The notes under the pieces: model-generated
The model's database searches: none
What the model was told of the DNA's origin: nothing
Seen by the model: the letters and a program-made list of their open reading frames with translations, nothing else
From: JAFGIT01 sp016929465 [NCBI: Candidatus Coatesbacteria bacterium]
GTDB taxonomy: Bacteria; B130-G9
Direction of reading: 5' to 3'
DNA: 6,055 nt
NCBI GenBank assembly: GCA_016929465.1
Contig: JAFGIT010000420.1
Coordinates: forward strand, 1-6,055
Program-made: the position numbers and the translations under genes
Part shown: positions 1 to 5,764 of the stretch, piece by piece
Layout: each line of letters starts with the position of its first letter
Position numbering within the stretch: the first letter of the stretch is position 1

Positions 1-2
1 AA

Positions 3-68
3 GGCGAGCGCAAAGCGATGAGCGCTGAGCGCGTGAAGAGTGAAAGAGAAGAGATATGCCCAAGGTGA
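3..68 (+). other. Possible 3' end of an upstream gene
   Basis: The reading frame starting at base 3 is open from the window edge to a TGA at 66-68. It would encode a charged C-terminus (GERKAMSAERVKSEREEICPR) overlapping the following glycosyltransferase start by 13 bp. A second frame gives a shorter tail, KASAKR, ending at a TGA at 19-21. Both fit an upstream operon member that finishes just before or inside the start of the next gene. The fragment is too short to identify and neither frame can be preferred with confidence. It could also be plain leader sequence. Confidence 0.22.
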
Positions 69-1270
69 GCATCATAATCCCGGTCTATAACGATGAGGCG
101 CATGTCGAGCGTGCAATTCAAAGCGCTCTATCCCAGACGCTCGAAGATATAGAGGTCGTCGTTGTGAATGATGGCTCTACGGACGGCACCGGGGACATTC
201 TCGAGCGATATAAAGACAAAATCGTCATTGTCACGCAGGAGAACCAGGGCGCCGGTTCCTCCCGGAATGCAGGCATCGATGCGAGCCACGGCGACTACCT
301 ATGTTTCCTCGATTCCGACGATCAATTTTCGATCGAAAAAGCCAAGGTGCAGGCCGACTATCTCGATAAGGACCCTTCGATAGGGCTTGTGTATGGGGTA
401 TCGAGCGCGATGGACGCCAGGGACGGCAGTGTAATCAAGACGTTCCGAGTGGAATCGTCCCCGTCTGATCGGACCATTGGCCCCTTTCCACCTTTCTATC
501 ACACTTCTGCTTTCCTTGTTCGCAGGGAATGGCTCGAGAAGGTCGGCGGTTTCGACGGCAACATGCGTTGGGCCATGGACACGGACCTTCGGTTCAAGCT
601 CTGGGCGGCTGGCTGCAAATTCATGCCCCATCGAGATGTCGTGGGTTACTACACAGTGAGGCCCGGAAGCCTATCCGGAAATCCCGCGAGACAATGGGAG
701 ATGCACCTCGAGGCGCTGCTTCGGCACTTCGAGGCGATGGGTGATTCAATTCCGCAGCCAGTCAAGAATGAGCATCTTGCGACGACTTGGCTAAGGATCG
801 CATGCGGCAGGTCGATCCACGGCGACGATAGAGTCGCCACCGAAGCGATACGGACCGCGCTGAGCCACGAACCACTGCTATTCGAAAGGTATGAAAGCTG
901 GGCACTCGCTATTCTCTACTTCGAACCGACCTTCCCGGTGCCCGATCCCGATTGGTTCCCCGAATCCTCGGAAATACTCGGGCGAATGACAACCATATTA
1001 CGCGGAGGTGACTCAGGGGCCGAATACCGTCTCGGAGACAGCATGGCTCGGATCAAAGGAGCCTTGGCATTCGCTATCTCACGAAGAGCGTTCTTCCGAA
1101 AGAGAGGACTGACCGCCCGGTGGTGGCTCTTGCGCTCGCTTCTCTGCTTGCGCGGCAGCCTCCCTTCTGATTCCCATGCACGCCATGTTGCACAGATTAT
1201 CATCGGGCCCTATTTGACCGATCTCGCGGTCAATATCATGCCGACCCTGCGCAAGGTCAAACGCAGGTGA
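56..1270 (+). CDS. Glycosyltransferase family 2 protein (GT-A fold)
   Basis: This 404-residue protein is predicted to be a cytoplasmic or membrane-associated inverting glycosyltransferase that moves a sugar from a nucleotide-sugar donor to a growing surface polysaccharide or a related acceptor. The GT-A domain fills about residues 4-215. It opens with VSIIIPVYND (4-13), followed by VVNDGSTD at 36-43 (donor nucleotide binding), NQGAGSSRNAG at 63-73, the metal-binding DSDD at 86-89, GGFD at 164-167, and MDTDLRFKL at 174-182. In that last motif the usual ED pair before the catalytic-base region reads MD. Residues 220-404 have no motif I recognise and no clear membrane span; they look helical and basic towards the end (TLRKVKRR). 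The ATG at 56 is preceded by a purine-rich AGAAGAG, and the domain begins at once, so the start is well placed. It is the first complete gene of a three-glycosyltransferase run. Donor and acceptor cannot be read from the sequence. Confidence 0.93.
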   Translation: MPKVSIIIPVYNDEAHVERAIQSALSQTLEDIEVVVVNDGSTDGTGDILERYKDKIVIVTQENQGAGSSRNAGIDASHGDYLCFLDSDDQFSIEKAKVQADYLDKDPSIGLVYGVSSAMDARDGSVIKTFRVESSPSDRTIGPFPPFYHTSAFLVRREWLEKVGGFDGNMRWAMDTDLRFKLWAAGCKFMPHRDVVGYYTVRPGSLSGNPARQWEMHLEALLRHFEAMGDSIPQPVKNEHLATTWLRIACGRSIHGDDRVATEAIRTALSHEPLLFERYESWALAILYFEPTFPVPDPDWFPESSEILGRMTTILRGGDSGAEYRLGDSMARIKGALAFAISRRAFFRKRGLTARWWLLRSLLCLRGSLPSDSHARHVAQIIIGPYLTDLAVNIMPTLRKVKRR

Positions 1271-1296
1271 ATTGGGCGCTAGCCCCCTTATGGATC

Positions 1297-1301
1297 GAGG
1301 G
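1297..1301 (+). promoter_or_regulatory. Ribosome binding site deciding the start of the GT4 gene
   Basis: GAGGG lies nine bases before the ATG at 1311. The frame is also open upstream, with a TTG at 1272 and an ATG at 1290, but neither has a comparable site. The protein family normally begins with the MKILVASS-type first beta strand, which starts exactly at 1311. Confidence 0.6.
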
Positions 1302-1310
1302 TCAATCAGA

Positions 1311-2444
1311 ATGAAGATACTCGTCGCGAGCTCGTTACATCCCATAGACGATCCTCGCGTCTTCCAGAAAGAGGCCGTCTCCCTCGCCAAGCGGCACGAT
1401 GTTCATATCGTTGCTGTCGGGGCGCCGACGTGTGGGGCAGAGGAGAATTCAAAGGGCGTCTCGCTGCATCCATTCGAGCGTCGAGGGGGCAAAATACTCG
1501 GCACGATCAGGGCATACCGAGAGATACTAAAGCGCGTCCGCGAGGTCCGTCCCGAGGTTTTTCACTTCCACGACCCGGACCTTGTCCCGCTAGGCCTCTG
1601 GCTGAATTCGGTCGGGAAGTGCAAGGTCATCTATGACATCCACGAGGATGTGAAGAAGACACTCATGAAGAAGCGATGGCTCCCCGGTCCGCTCAAGAAG
1701 CCGCTGGGATGGCTCTTCGGCAAGCTCGAAATGATGGCCGTGCGCCGTTTCTCCGCAGCGGTAGTTGCTGAGCCCTATGCGATGAAGAGATTCAAGGTTC
1801 CCAATGCTGTTCTTATCAGGAATTACTTCCCCTTGTTCCCCGATACGCCGCGAAGCGTATTCGACGGGAGTCGTCCATTGCGGTTGATTTATGTCGGAAG
1901 CCTGACAGAGACACGAGGTGTATTGAGCCTCGCCAAAGCACTGGACCACATAAGGACGCCGGTGGAGCTTGTTCTTGCAGGGAAGTTCCATAGCGATGAT
2001 TTTAGAAGCAAGGTCTTGGCGAACCGATCCAACATCAGGTATCTCGGTTGGGTCCCGCTCGACAAGGTCTTCGATTTTCTGCACGAGGCCGATATAGGCA
2101 TGAATTGCATATTGCCGGCTCCAAGCCACGACGAGATGTTGGGCACGAAGGTTTTCGATTACATGGCTGCGCGGCTTCCAATCATCACCTCCAACTTCTC
2201 CGTTTGGCCTGAAATGGTGGAGAAGGCGGGTTGCGGTCTTTGTGTCGATCCTGCCGATCCGAGGGCGATAGCGGCAGCGGTCGAAGAGCTAGCAAGCAAT
2301 CCAGAACGCATCGCTTCGATGGGCGAGGTCGGGCGAAAGCTCTTCGAGGAAAAATACAACTGGTCCATGGAGGAGACAAAGCTTCTGGACCTTTATGACA
2401 GCCTCAGCGAGAACTCCGAGGCCGAAGCAGGAAGAGATGAGTAA
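1311..2444 (+). CDS. Glycosyltransferase family 4 protein (GT-B fold)
   Basis: A 377-residue retaining glycosyltransferase of the GT-B fold, probably adding one sugar to a lipid-linked or nascent surface glycan on the cytoplasmic face. The N-terminal Rossmann-like half begins MKILVASSLHPIDDPRVFQKE (1-21). It contains HFHDPDLVPLG (85-95) and YDIHED (108-113), which are typical of family 4 enzymes. The C-terminal half begins at RLIYVGSLTETRG (191-203) and includes VLAGKFH (221-227). It ends with the donor-site segment E275 to P290, in which GTKVFDYMAARLP corresponds to the usual GTKLFEYMAAGLP. The classical E-x7-E motif is therefore E275-x7-D283, and the usual Gly of the AAG turn is Arg; both are conservative oddities rather than clear inactivation. 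The gene starts 40 bp after the previous stop and overlaps the next by 8 bp (ATGAGTAA), so translational coupling is likely. The specific sugar is unknown. Confidence 0.93.
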   Translation: MKILVASSLHPIDDPRVFQKEAVSLAKRHDVHIVAVGAPTCGAEENSKGVSLHPFERRGGKILGTIRAYREILKRVREVRPEVFHFHDPDLVPLGLWLNSVGKCKVIYDIHEDVKKTLMKKRWLPGPLKKPLGWLFGKLEMMAVRRFSAAVVAEPYAMKRFKVPNAVLIRNYFPLFPDTPRSVFDGSRPLRLIYVGSLTETRGVLSLAKALDHIRTPVELVLAGKFHSDDFRSKVLANRSNIRYLGWVPLDKVFDFLHEADIGMNCILPAPSHDEMLGTKVFDYMAARLPIITSNFSVWPEMVEKAGCGLCVDPADPRAIAAAVEELASNPERIASMGEVGRKLFEEKYNWSMEETKLLDLYDSLSENSEAEAGRDE

Positions 2445-3498
2445 AGCCGTGGCGAATGACGCTCATCGACCCATAATCTCGGTGGTCATTCCGATGCGGA
2501 ATGAGCGAGAGAGCATCGCGGCGAACCTGCGGGCGCTTGCGGCAAATGACCTCGCCAAGGACGAATTCGAGGTCATAGTCGTCGATGGGATGAGCGAGGA
2601 CGGTTCCGCCGATACTGCGATGAAGGTGCTCGGGGAGATGGGCAACGGACGCGTCCTTCAGAATCCGAAAGGGATCACGCCTGTTGCTCTCAATATAGGC
2701 GTGGAAAATGCCTGGGGTGATATAATAATAATCCTCGGCGCACACAGCGAAGTCTTCCCTGACTTCCTCTCGAAGAACCTCGAGGCCCTGGAGAGCACTG
2801 GTGCAGATTGCGTTGGCGGGACCTTGATTCATGCCTCATCGGAAAATCTACTTGGAAATGTGATCAATATCGCGCAGAACTCGCCCTTTGGCTCTGGAGG
2901 GGCGGGATTTCGATATAGCGACAGGCCGGCATACGTGAATACCGTGCCATTCGGGGCATACAGAAAGGATGTATTCGAGAAGATAGGAGGCTTTGACGAG
3001 GTTCTATATAAGGGCCAGGATGCCGAATTTAACTTCCGAATGATCGATAGTGGAATGAAGATATATTACTCGCCCGAGATCAGGACTCGTTATTTCAGCC
3101 GATCTACTCTGCGTCGTCTTTTCAAGCAGTTCCTGGCAATGGGCTGGTCCAAGGTGTTCATTTTCTATCTTCATCCAAGACTGCTCAAAGCCTATTACTA
3201 CTTGCCTCTTTTATTCACCCTCGGAATCCTTGCGGTAATTGGTCGAGCTGCATTTGCCTCGAAACTCGAGCTCCTTGCTTATCTCACGGCCGGGCTGCTC
3301 TATATAGGGATGTGCATCGGCTCTGGCTTATTCTTCGCTCGCAAGAAGGGGATTGAGCTTCAGAGCGGATTGAAGGCGGCTGCCCTATTCCCCATTTGTT
3401 TCTTTTTGATGCACTTCGGCTATGGCCTGGGCATCATCAAGGGTCTCTTCGAGTTGGTCTTTTGCGGCCGAAGGCCCGAGCGCAGGCCTTCAGAATAA
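2437..3498 (+). CDS. ExoA-like family 2 glycosyltransferase with membrane anchor
   Basis: A 353-residue glycosyltransferase resembling the ExoA group (named for the succinoglycan enzyme), acting at the inner membrane. The GT-A domain begins ISVVIPMRNERES (14-26), followed by VVDGMSEDGS (48-57) and GTLIHASSENLLG (128-140). Further on are GGFDE (184-188), GQDAEFNFRM (193-202) and the RTRYFSRSTLRRLFKQF region (216-232), which together are characteristic of this group. The DXD position reads GAHSEV (101-106), so the first Asp is Gly; His-containing variants are usual in ExoA-like proteins. Hydrophobic segments lie at about 252-273, 277-300 and 311-340, followed by a basic tail (GRRPERRPSE). I chose the ATG at 2437 because AGGAAGAG abuts it and it overlaps the previous stop by 8 bp. 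An in-frame ATG at 2395 would add 14 residues ahead of the domain and a longer overlap. It is the last gene of the + strand run. Confidence 0.93.
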   Translation: MSKAVANDAHRPIISVVIPMRNERESIAANLRALAANDLAKDEFEVIVVDGMSEDGSADTAMKVLGEMGNGRVLQNPKGITPVALNIGVENAWGDIIIILGAHSEVFPDFLSKNLEALESTGADCVGGTLIHASSENLLGNVINIAQNSPFGSGGAGFRYSDRPAYVNTVPFGAYRKDVFEKIGGFDEVLYKGQDAEFNFRMIDSGMKIYYSPEIRTRYFSRSTLRRLFKQFLAMGWSKVFIFYLHPRLLKAYYYLPLLFTLGILAVIGRAAFASKLELLAYLTAGLLYIGMCIGSGLFFARKKGIELQSGLKAAALFPICFFLMHFGYGLGIIKGLFELVFCGRRPERRPSE

Positions 3499-3554
3499 GT
3501 TCTTTCCGGCGGGAGCCAGTCAATACCCGTGCAGGCGAGACCTATCATCGTAAA

Positions 3555-3598
3555 GACAAAGAAAAAAGGGGGCTTGTCTCAAAAGACGCGCCCCCCTT
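3555..3598 (-). terminator. Rho-independent terminator of the leftward operon
   Basis: A GC-rich hairpin pairs 3566-3579 with 3584-3598 around a four-base CAAA loop (3580-3583). AAGGGGG pairs with CCCCCTT and GTCT with AGAC, with a small internal irregularity between them. Read on the - strand the stem is followed by a U-rich run, TTTTTTCTTTGTC, at about 3567-3555. That places it as the terminator of the Spy-like gene, about 33 bases after its stop. Read on the + strand the stem is followed by CCGGGTTGG, so it is not a canonical terminator for the glycosyltransferase operon, although the hairpin may still slow polymerase from that side. Confidence 0.82.
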
Positions 3599-3630
3599 CC
3601 GGGTTGGTATTCACGTTCGTGTGAGATTGC

Positions 3631-4239
3631 TCAGGATTTGCCCTTACGCATTCTCATTCCCTGTTGCTGATCATCACCCAGCTGGCCTCCTCGGCCTCCA
3701 GGACCTCCGCGGCCACCTTTCCGCATCCTCTCGCCCTCGATGTGCTCTTTGATGCGGTGCATCTTTCGCATCCACTTCATGTGGAAAAGCATGAATTTGG
3801 CCTGCTGAGTCACATTCAGCTTCGCGAGTATCGCATCTCTGGTCTTGGTCTCGTCCGCCTTCATCTTGTCACGTGTTGAAGTGACCTCTTTGACCCACTT
3901 CTTGAGGTCCTTCTCGCTGGGGTTGTCCTTCGCCAATTCGTGCCTGACCTCGCGAACAGCCTCCTGAAGGGACTTCAGATTCGCGGTCTTCTGTTCCTTC
4001 TCCTTCTCTATGATCTGGGAGATCTCAATGGCCTGTTCCTTAGTCAGATCGAGTTCCTTTACCAGCTCCATCAGATAGATCGTCGAGAGGAGCTCCTTCG
4101 CGTCCTTGCCCTCACCTTTTTCAGGACAAGGCCCCTCATCGAAGAAACCAAAGCCCATGCCGGGCTGCGCTACTGCGGTTCCCACGATGAAGAAAGCGCA
4201 GAGCGCTATTGCCATGATCCGCGTAATTCTCGTCTTCAT
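3631..4239 (-). CDS. Secreted Spy/CpxP-like LTXXQ-motif periplasmic protein
   Basis: A 202-residue exported protein, likely periplasmic. Residues 1-24 form a signal peptide: basic MKTRITR, a hydrophobic core (IMAIALCAFFIVG) and an AVA-Q cleavage site. The mature part is mostly charged alpha-helix. It has the repeated signature of the LTXXQ family (Spy, CpxP, ZraP): LDLTKEQAIEI at 63-73 and a diverged second copy, LNVTQQAKFML, at 141-151. In known members these helices form a cradle-shaped dimer that shields unfolded proteins or responds to metals. Residues 150-172 are rich in Met and His (M150, H153, M154, M157, M160, H161, H166, M172). They are followed by a Gly/Arg tail (GGRGGPGGRGG, 175-185) and MRMRKGKS at the end. 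The start is supported by AGGAG (4252-4248) eight bases before the ATG. It follows the anti-sigma gene by 59 bp. It could be the stress effector, a sensor partner of the anti-sigma factor, or both. Confidence 0.85.
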   Translation of the reverse strand: MKTRITRIMAIALCAFFIVGTAVAQPGMGFGFFDEGPCPEKGEGKDAKELLSTIYLMELVKELDLTKEQAIEISQIIEKEKEQKTANLKSLQEAVREVRHELAKDNPSEKDLKKWVKEVTSTRDKMKADETKTRDAILAKLNVTQQAKFMLFHMKWMRKMHRIKEHIEGERMRKGGRGGPGGRGGQLGDDQQQGMRMRKGKS

Positions 4240-4247
4240 CTCGCTTT

Positions 4248-4252
4248 CTCCT
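4248..4252 (-). promoter_or_regulatory. Strong ribosome binding site of the Spy-like gene
   Basis: AGGAG on the - strand sits eight bases before the ATG at 4239. It is much stronger than the site in front of the sigma gene, which suits a protein made in large amounts. Confidence 0.6.
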
Positions 4253-4270
4253 ATTCTTGATTTCCTATTT

Positions 4271-4298
4271 CCAGATACAGTCTTTAAGTGCCAGTTAG
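4271..4298 (-). promoter_or_regulatory. Candidate ECF-type promoter of the Spy-like gene
   Basis: In the 59-bp gap after the anti-sigma stop the - strand reads CTAACTG (4298-4292) and, 16 bases later, TCTGG (4275-4271). This resembles the known RpoE-type pattern GGAACTT-N16-TCTGA at 4 of 7 and 4 of 5 positions. It would start transcription about 25 bases before the ATG. The match is partial, and read-through from the sigma gene would also express this gene, so this is tentative. Confidence 0.22.
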
Positions 4299-5030
4299 CT
4301 AACTTCCGCTTTCGCTTTCATTGAATACGGCCTTTATAGCCGAGACTATCTCATCGTTCGATGCGTCGAGGACATCCGAGTAATACCCGCCGTTGACCGC
4401 CCAGGTGTTGTAGTATCCGTCTAATTGATTTTCTATGTCATCTGGGTCCAGGGCGTCGATGCCACTCACTTCTGAGATTGCGTCGAGCACCGTGTCCGTC
4501 TCATACGAGCTCTCGGTATTCTGGGATGACAATATCTTATCCACACCCTCGATTAATGACGCTATCTGGCTATCCGGTTTGGGGGCGACGCTGCCATCTT
4601 CGGTCCAGAACGATTGAAATGGGAGATCATCCGATATGAGCCTTTCTTGCGCGCTCTCGAACCAGAAGAGAGACATCATCGCGACGAACACTATTATTAG
4701 GGTCGATGCAAGCGCCAGAACGAGTCTCGGTTGGGGCCTTACAATGGGGCTGAACAGCTCGAGCAATCTCGAGATGAAGCCTCTTTCCTCTTTTTTTGCG
4801 AATTCACTTCGAAGCCGCTTCAATGCTCTACTCTCGATCTGCGACCATTGAAGGTCACTGACGGGCGCCGGTTGAGATCTCAGCGCCGCATGGAGGATTT
4901 TTGCCCGCTCGAATTCGCTCCTGCAATTCGCACAGATTCGCAGATGATCCTCGAACTCACTCTTGAGGCTCTCCTGAGGCAATCCCAGGAAATATTCGTC
5001 GATGAGCTCCATGAATCTCTTGCAGTTCAT
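4299..5030 (-). CDS. Membrane-anchored zinc-finger anti-sigma factor
   Basis: A 243-residue single-pass inner-membrane protein expected to bind and hold the sigma factor encoded just before it. The N-terminal cytoplasmic zf-HC2/ZAS domain shows C3 and the motif H29-x3-C33-x2-C36 (HLRICANC), the zinc ligands of this family. A linker (37-100) leads to one membrane span at about 102-124 (RLVLALASTLIIVFVAMMSLFWF). The remaining 119 or so residues would be periplasmic. They are very acidic: by hand count 26 Asp/Glu against 4 Lys/Arg. They include two related Tyr-Tyr segments, DGYYNTW and GGYYSDV, near the C-terminus, and I recognise no domain there. I chose the ATG at 5030, which has AGGTGA five bases upstream and gives the usual MNC start. 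A GTG at 5039, directly after the sigma stop, would add three residues. Signal-dependent proteolysis or unfolding is how such factors usually release sigma, but no protease gene is in view. Confidence 0.9.
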   Translation of the reverse strand: MNCKRFMELIDEYFLGLPQESLKSEFEDHLRICANCRSEFERAKILHAALRSQPAPVSDLQWSQIESRALKRLRSEFAKKEERGFISRLLELFSPIVRPQPRLVLALASTLIIVFVAMMSLFWFESAQERLISDDLPFQSFWTEDGSVAPKPDSQIASLIEGVDKILSSQNTESSYETDTVLDAISEVSGIDALDPDDIENQLDGYYNTWAVNGGYYSDVLDASNDEIVSAIKAVFNESESGS

Positions 5031-5035
5031 CTCAA

Positions 5036-5041
5036 TCACCT
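5036..5041 (-). promoter_or_regulatory. Ribosome binding site deciding the anti-sigma start
   Basis: AGGTGA overlaps the sigma factor's TAG stop and the alternative GTG start, and lies five bases before the ATG at 5030. Ribosomes finishing sigma would be positioned to start the anti-sigma gene, giving coupled synthesis. Confidence 0.5.
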
Positions 5042-5591
5042 ACTCGTATTCCTTCAGATGTTTTTTGAGCTTCTGCATGGCAAAGTGGAAGTTCGCCTTG
5101 GCCGCTCCCTGCGAGCAACCGAGCGTCTTGGCCACCTCCGCATAGTCCATTCCATCATATACTCTCATCACCAGGACGGCTCGCTGCCTGGGCGGTATTT
5201 TCTGTATAGCCACCCGTGTCGCTTCCTGCAAAAAGACGGCATCCTTCTCCGTTACATCGGGAGCGGGGATCGAATCCCAGAGCTCCGGCTCAAGTTGCGT
5301 CTCCTTGCGAGATGCTTTCGATTTCAGGTAATTAAGGGACATATTCACCGCAATCCTGTATGCCCAGGTGTAAAAACTCGAGCGTTTATCGAATGTTGAC
5401 AGCTTCCTGTATATTCTGAGGAAGGCCTCCTGCAGAAGCTCCTCGGCAGAGTCGACGTCACCGACAATCCTGACGATAGTCGTGAATAAGGCCTTGCCAA
5501 ACCGAGCGAATAACTGCTCAAACGCTTCGTTGTCGCCATGCTGCGCCCTTTCCACAATCTCATCGACTTCGGTGCCATTCATTACTGCCAT
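5040..5591 (-). CDS. ECF-type RNA polymerase sigma factor (sigma-70 family, RpoE-like)
   Basis: A 183-residue sigma factor with only regions 2 and 4, the normal ECF architecture and length. Region 2 spans about 22-92. It includes DVDSAEELLQEAFLRIYRKL (45-64, the core-polymerase-binding part) and FYTWAYRIAVNMSLNYLKSK (73-92, the promoter -10 recognition part). An acidic linker (100-118) leads to region 4 at about 125-179. There KIPPRQRAVLVMRVYDGMDY (131-150) is followed by the helix-turn-helix EVAKTLGCSQGAAKANFHFAMQKL, which reads the -35 element. The GAAKANFHF form of the recognition helix differs from the commoner GTVKSRLHR form. The start could be the ATG at 5591 or the one at 5582 (MNGTEVDE); neither has a strong ribosome site. 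It is coupled to the anti-sigma gene downstream. A candidate ECF-type promoter upstream suggests self-activation. Confidence 0.95.
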   Translation of the reverse strand: MAVMNGTEVDEIVERAQHGDNEAFEQLFARFGKALFTTIVRIVGDVDSAEELLQEAFLRIYRKLSTFDKRSSFYTWAYRIAVNMSLNYLKSKASRKETQLEPELWDSIPAPDVTEKDAVFLQEATRVAIQKIPPRQRAVLVMRVYDGMDYAEVAKTLGCSQGAAKANFHFAMQKLKKHLKEYE

Positions 5592-5619
5592 GACTATATG
5601 TTTTCCATTTACGCTCTTA

Positions 5620-5647
5620 TAGACAGCTCTAATCCGACGAAAGTTTA
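5620..5647 (-). promoter_or_regulatory. Candidate self-regulated ECF promoter of the sigma gene
   Basis: On the - strand, TAAACTT (5647-5641) is followed after 16 bases by GTCTA (5624-5620). AAC-type -35 and GTC- or TCT-type -10 elements at this spacing are usual for ECF sigma factors, which often drive their own operon. It would give a leader of about 20 bases. A housekeeping alternative, TATAAG at 5621-5616, has no good -35 partner. This is read by eye and not tested. Confidence 0.42.
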
Positions 5648-5764
5648 ACCTCGCAATTTACAATTTGAAACAATCGACGCGGGAGCGGCTATGCCCGATG
5701 TTGGGCTCTGCCGCAAGAATTTCCCTCCTCGGAACTCAGCCCGAAGAATCTGGCGAGTCAGCAC

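Noticed and set aside
1272-1310. An N-terminal extension of the family 4 glycosyltransferase from the TTG at 1272 or the ATG at 1290
   Set aside because: The extra residues (MGASPLMDRGSIR) precede the normal first beta strand of the fold, and the good ribosome site points to 1311.
1590-2129. A 179-codon open frame on the - strand inside the family 4 glycosyltransferase gene
   Set aside because: It is fully antisense to a well-supported gene and shows no recognisable motif.
4278-4292. TGGCAC before the Spy-like gene as a sigma-54 promoter -24 element
   Set aside because: At the required spacing the -12 position reads CT rather than GC, so the sigma-54 pattern fails.
4293-4304. A perfect 12-bp palindrome (AGTTAGCTAACT) over the anti-sigma stop codon, possibly an operator
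   Set aside because: A 12-bp palindrome is expected about once in a window of this size by chance, no second copy was seen, and it has no loop or U-tract to act as a terminator.
4731-5399. A 222-codon open frame on the + strand across the sigma and anti-sigma genes
   Set aside because: It lies antisense to two confidently identified genes and its translation shows no domain or sensible composition. It is a shadow of their codon bias.
5701-5760. A terminator after the permease gene, using GGGCT and AGCCC pairing
   Set aside because: The complementary segments are short and far apart, and no U-tract follows.
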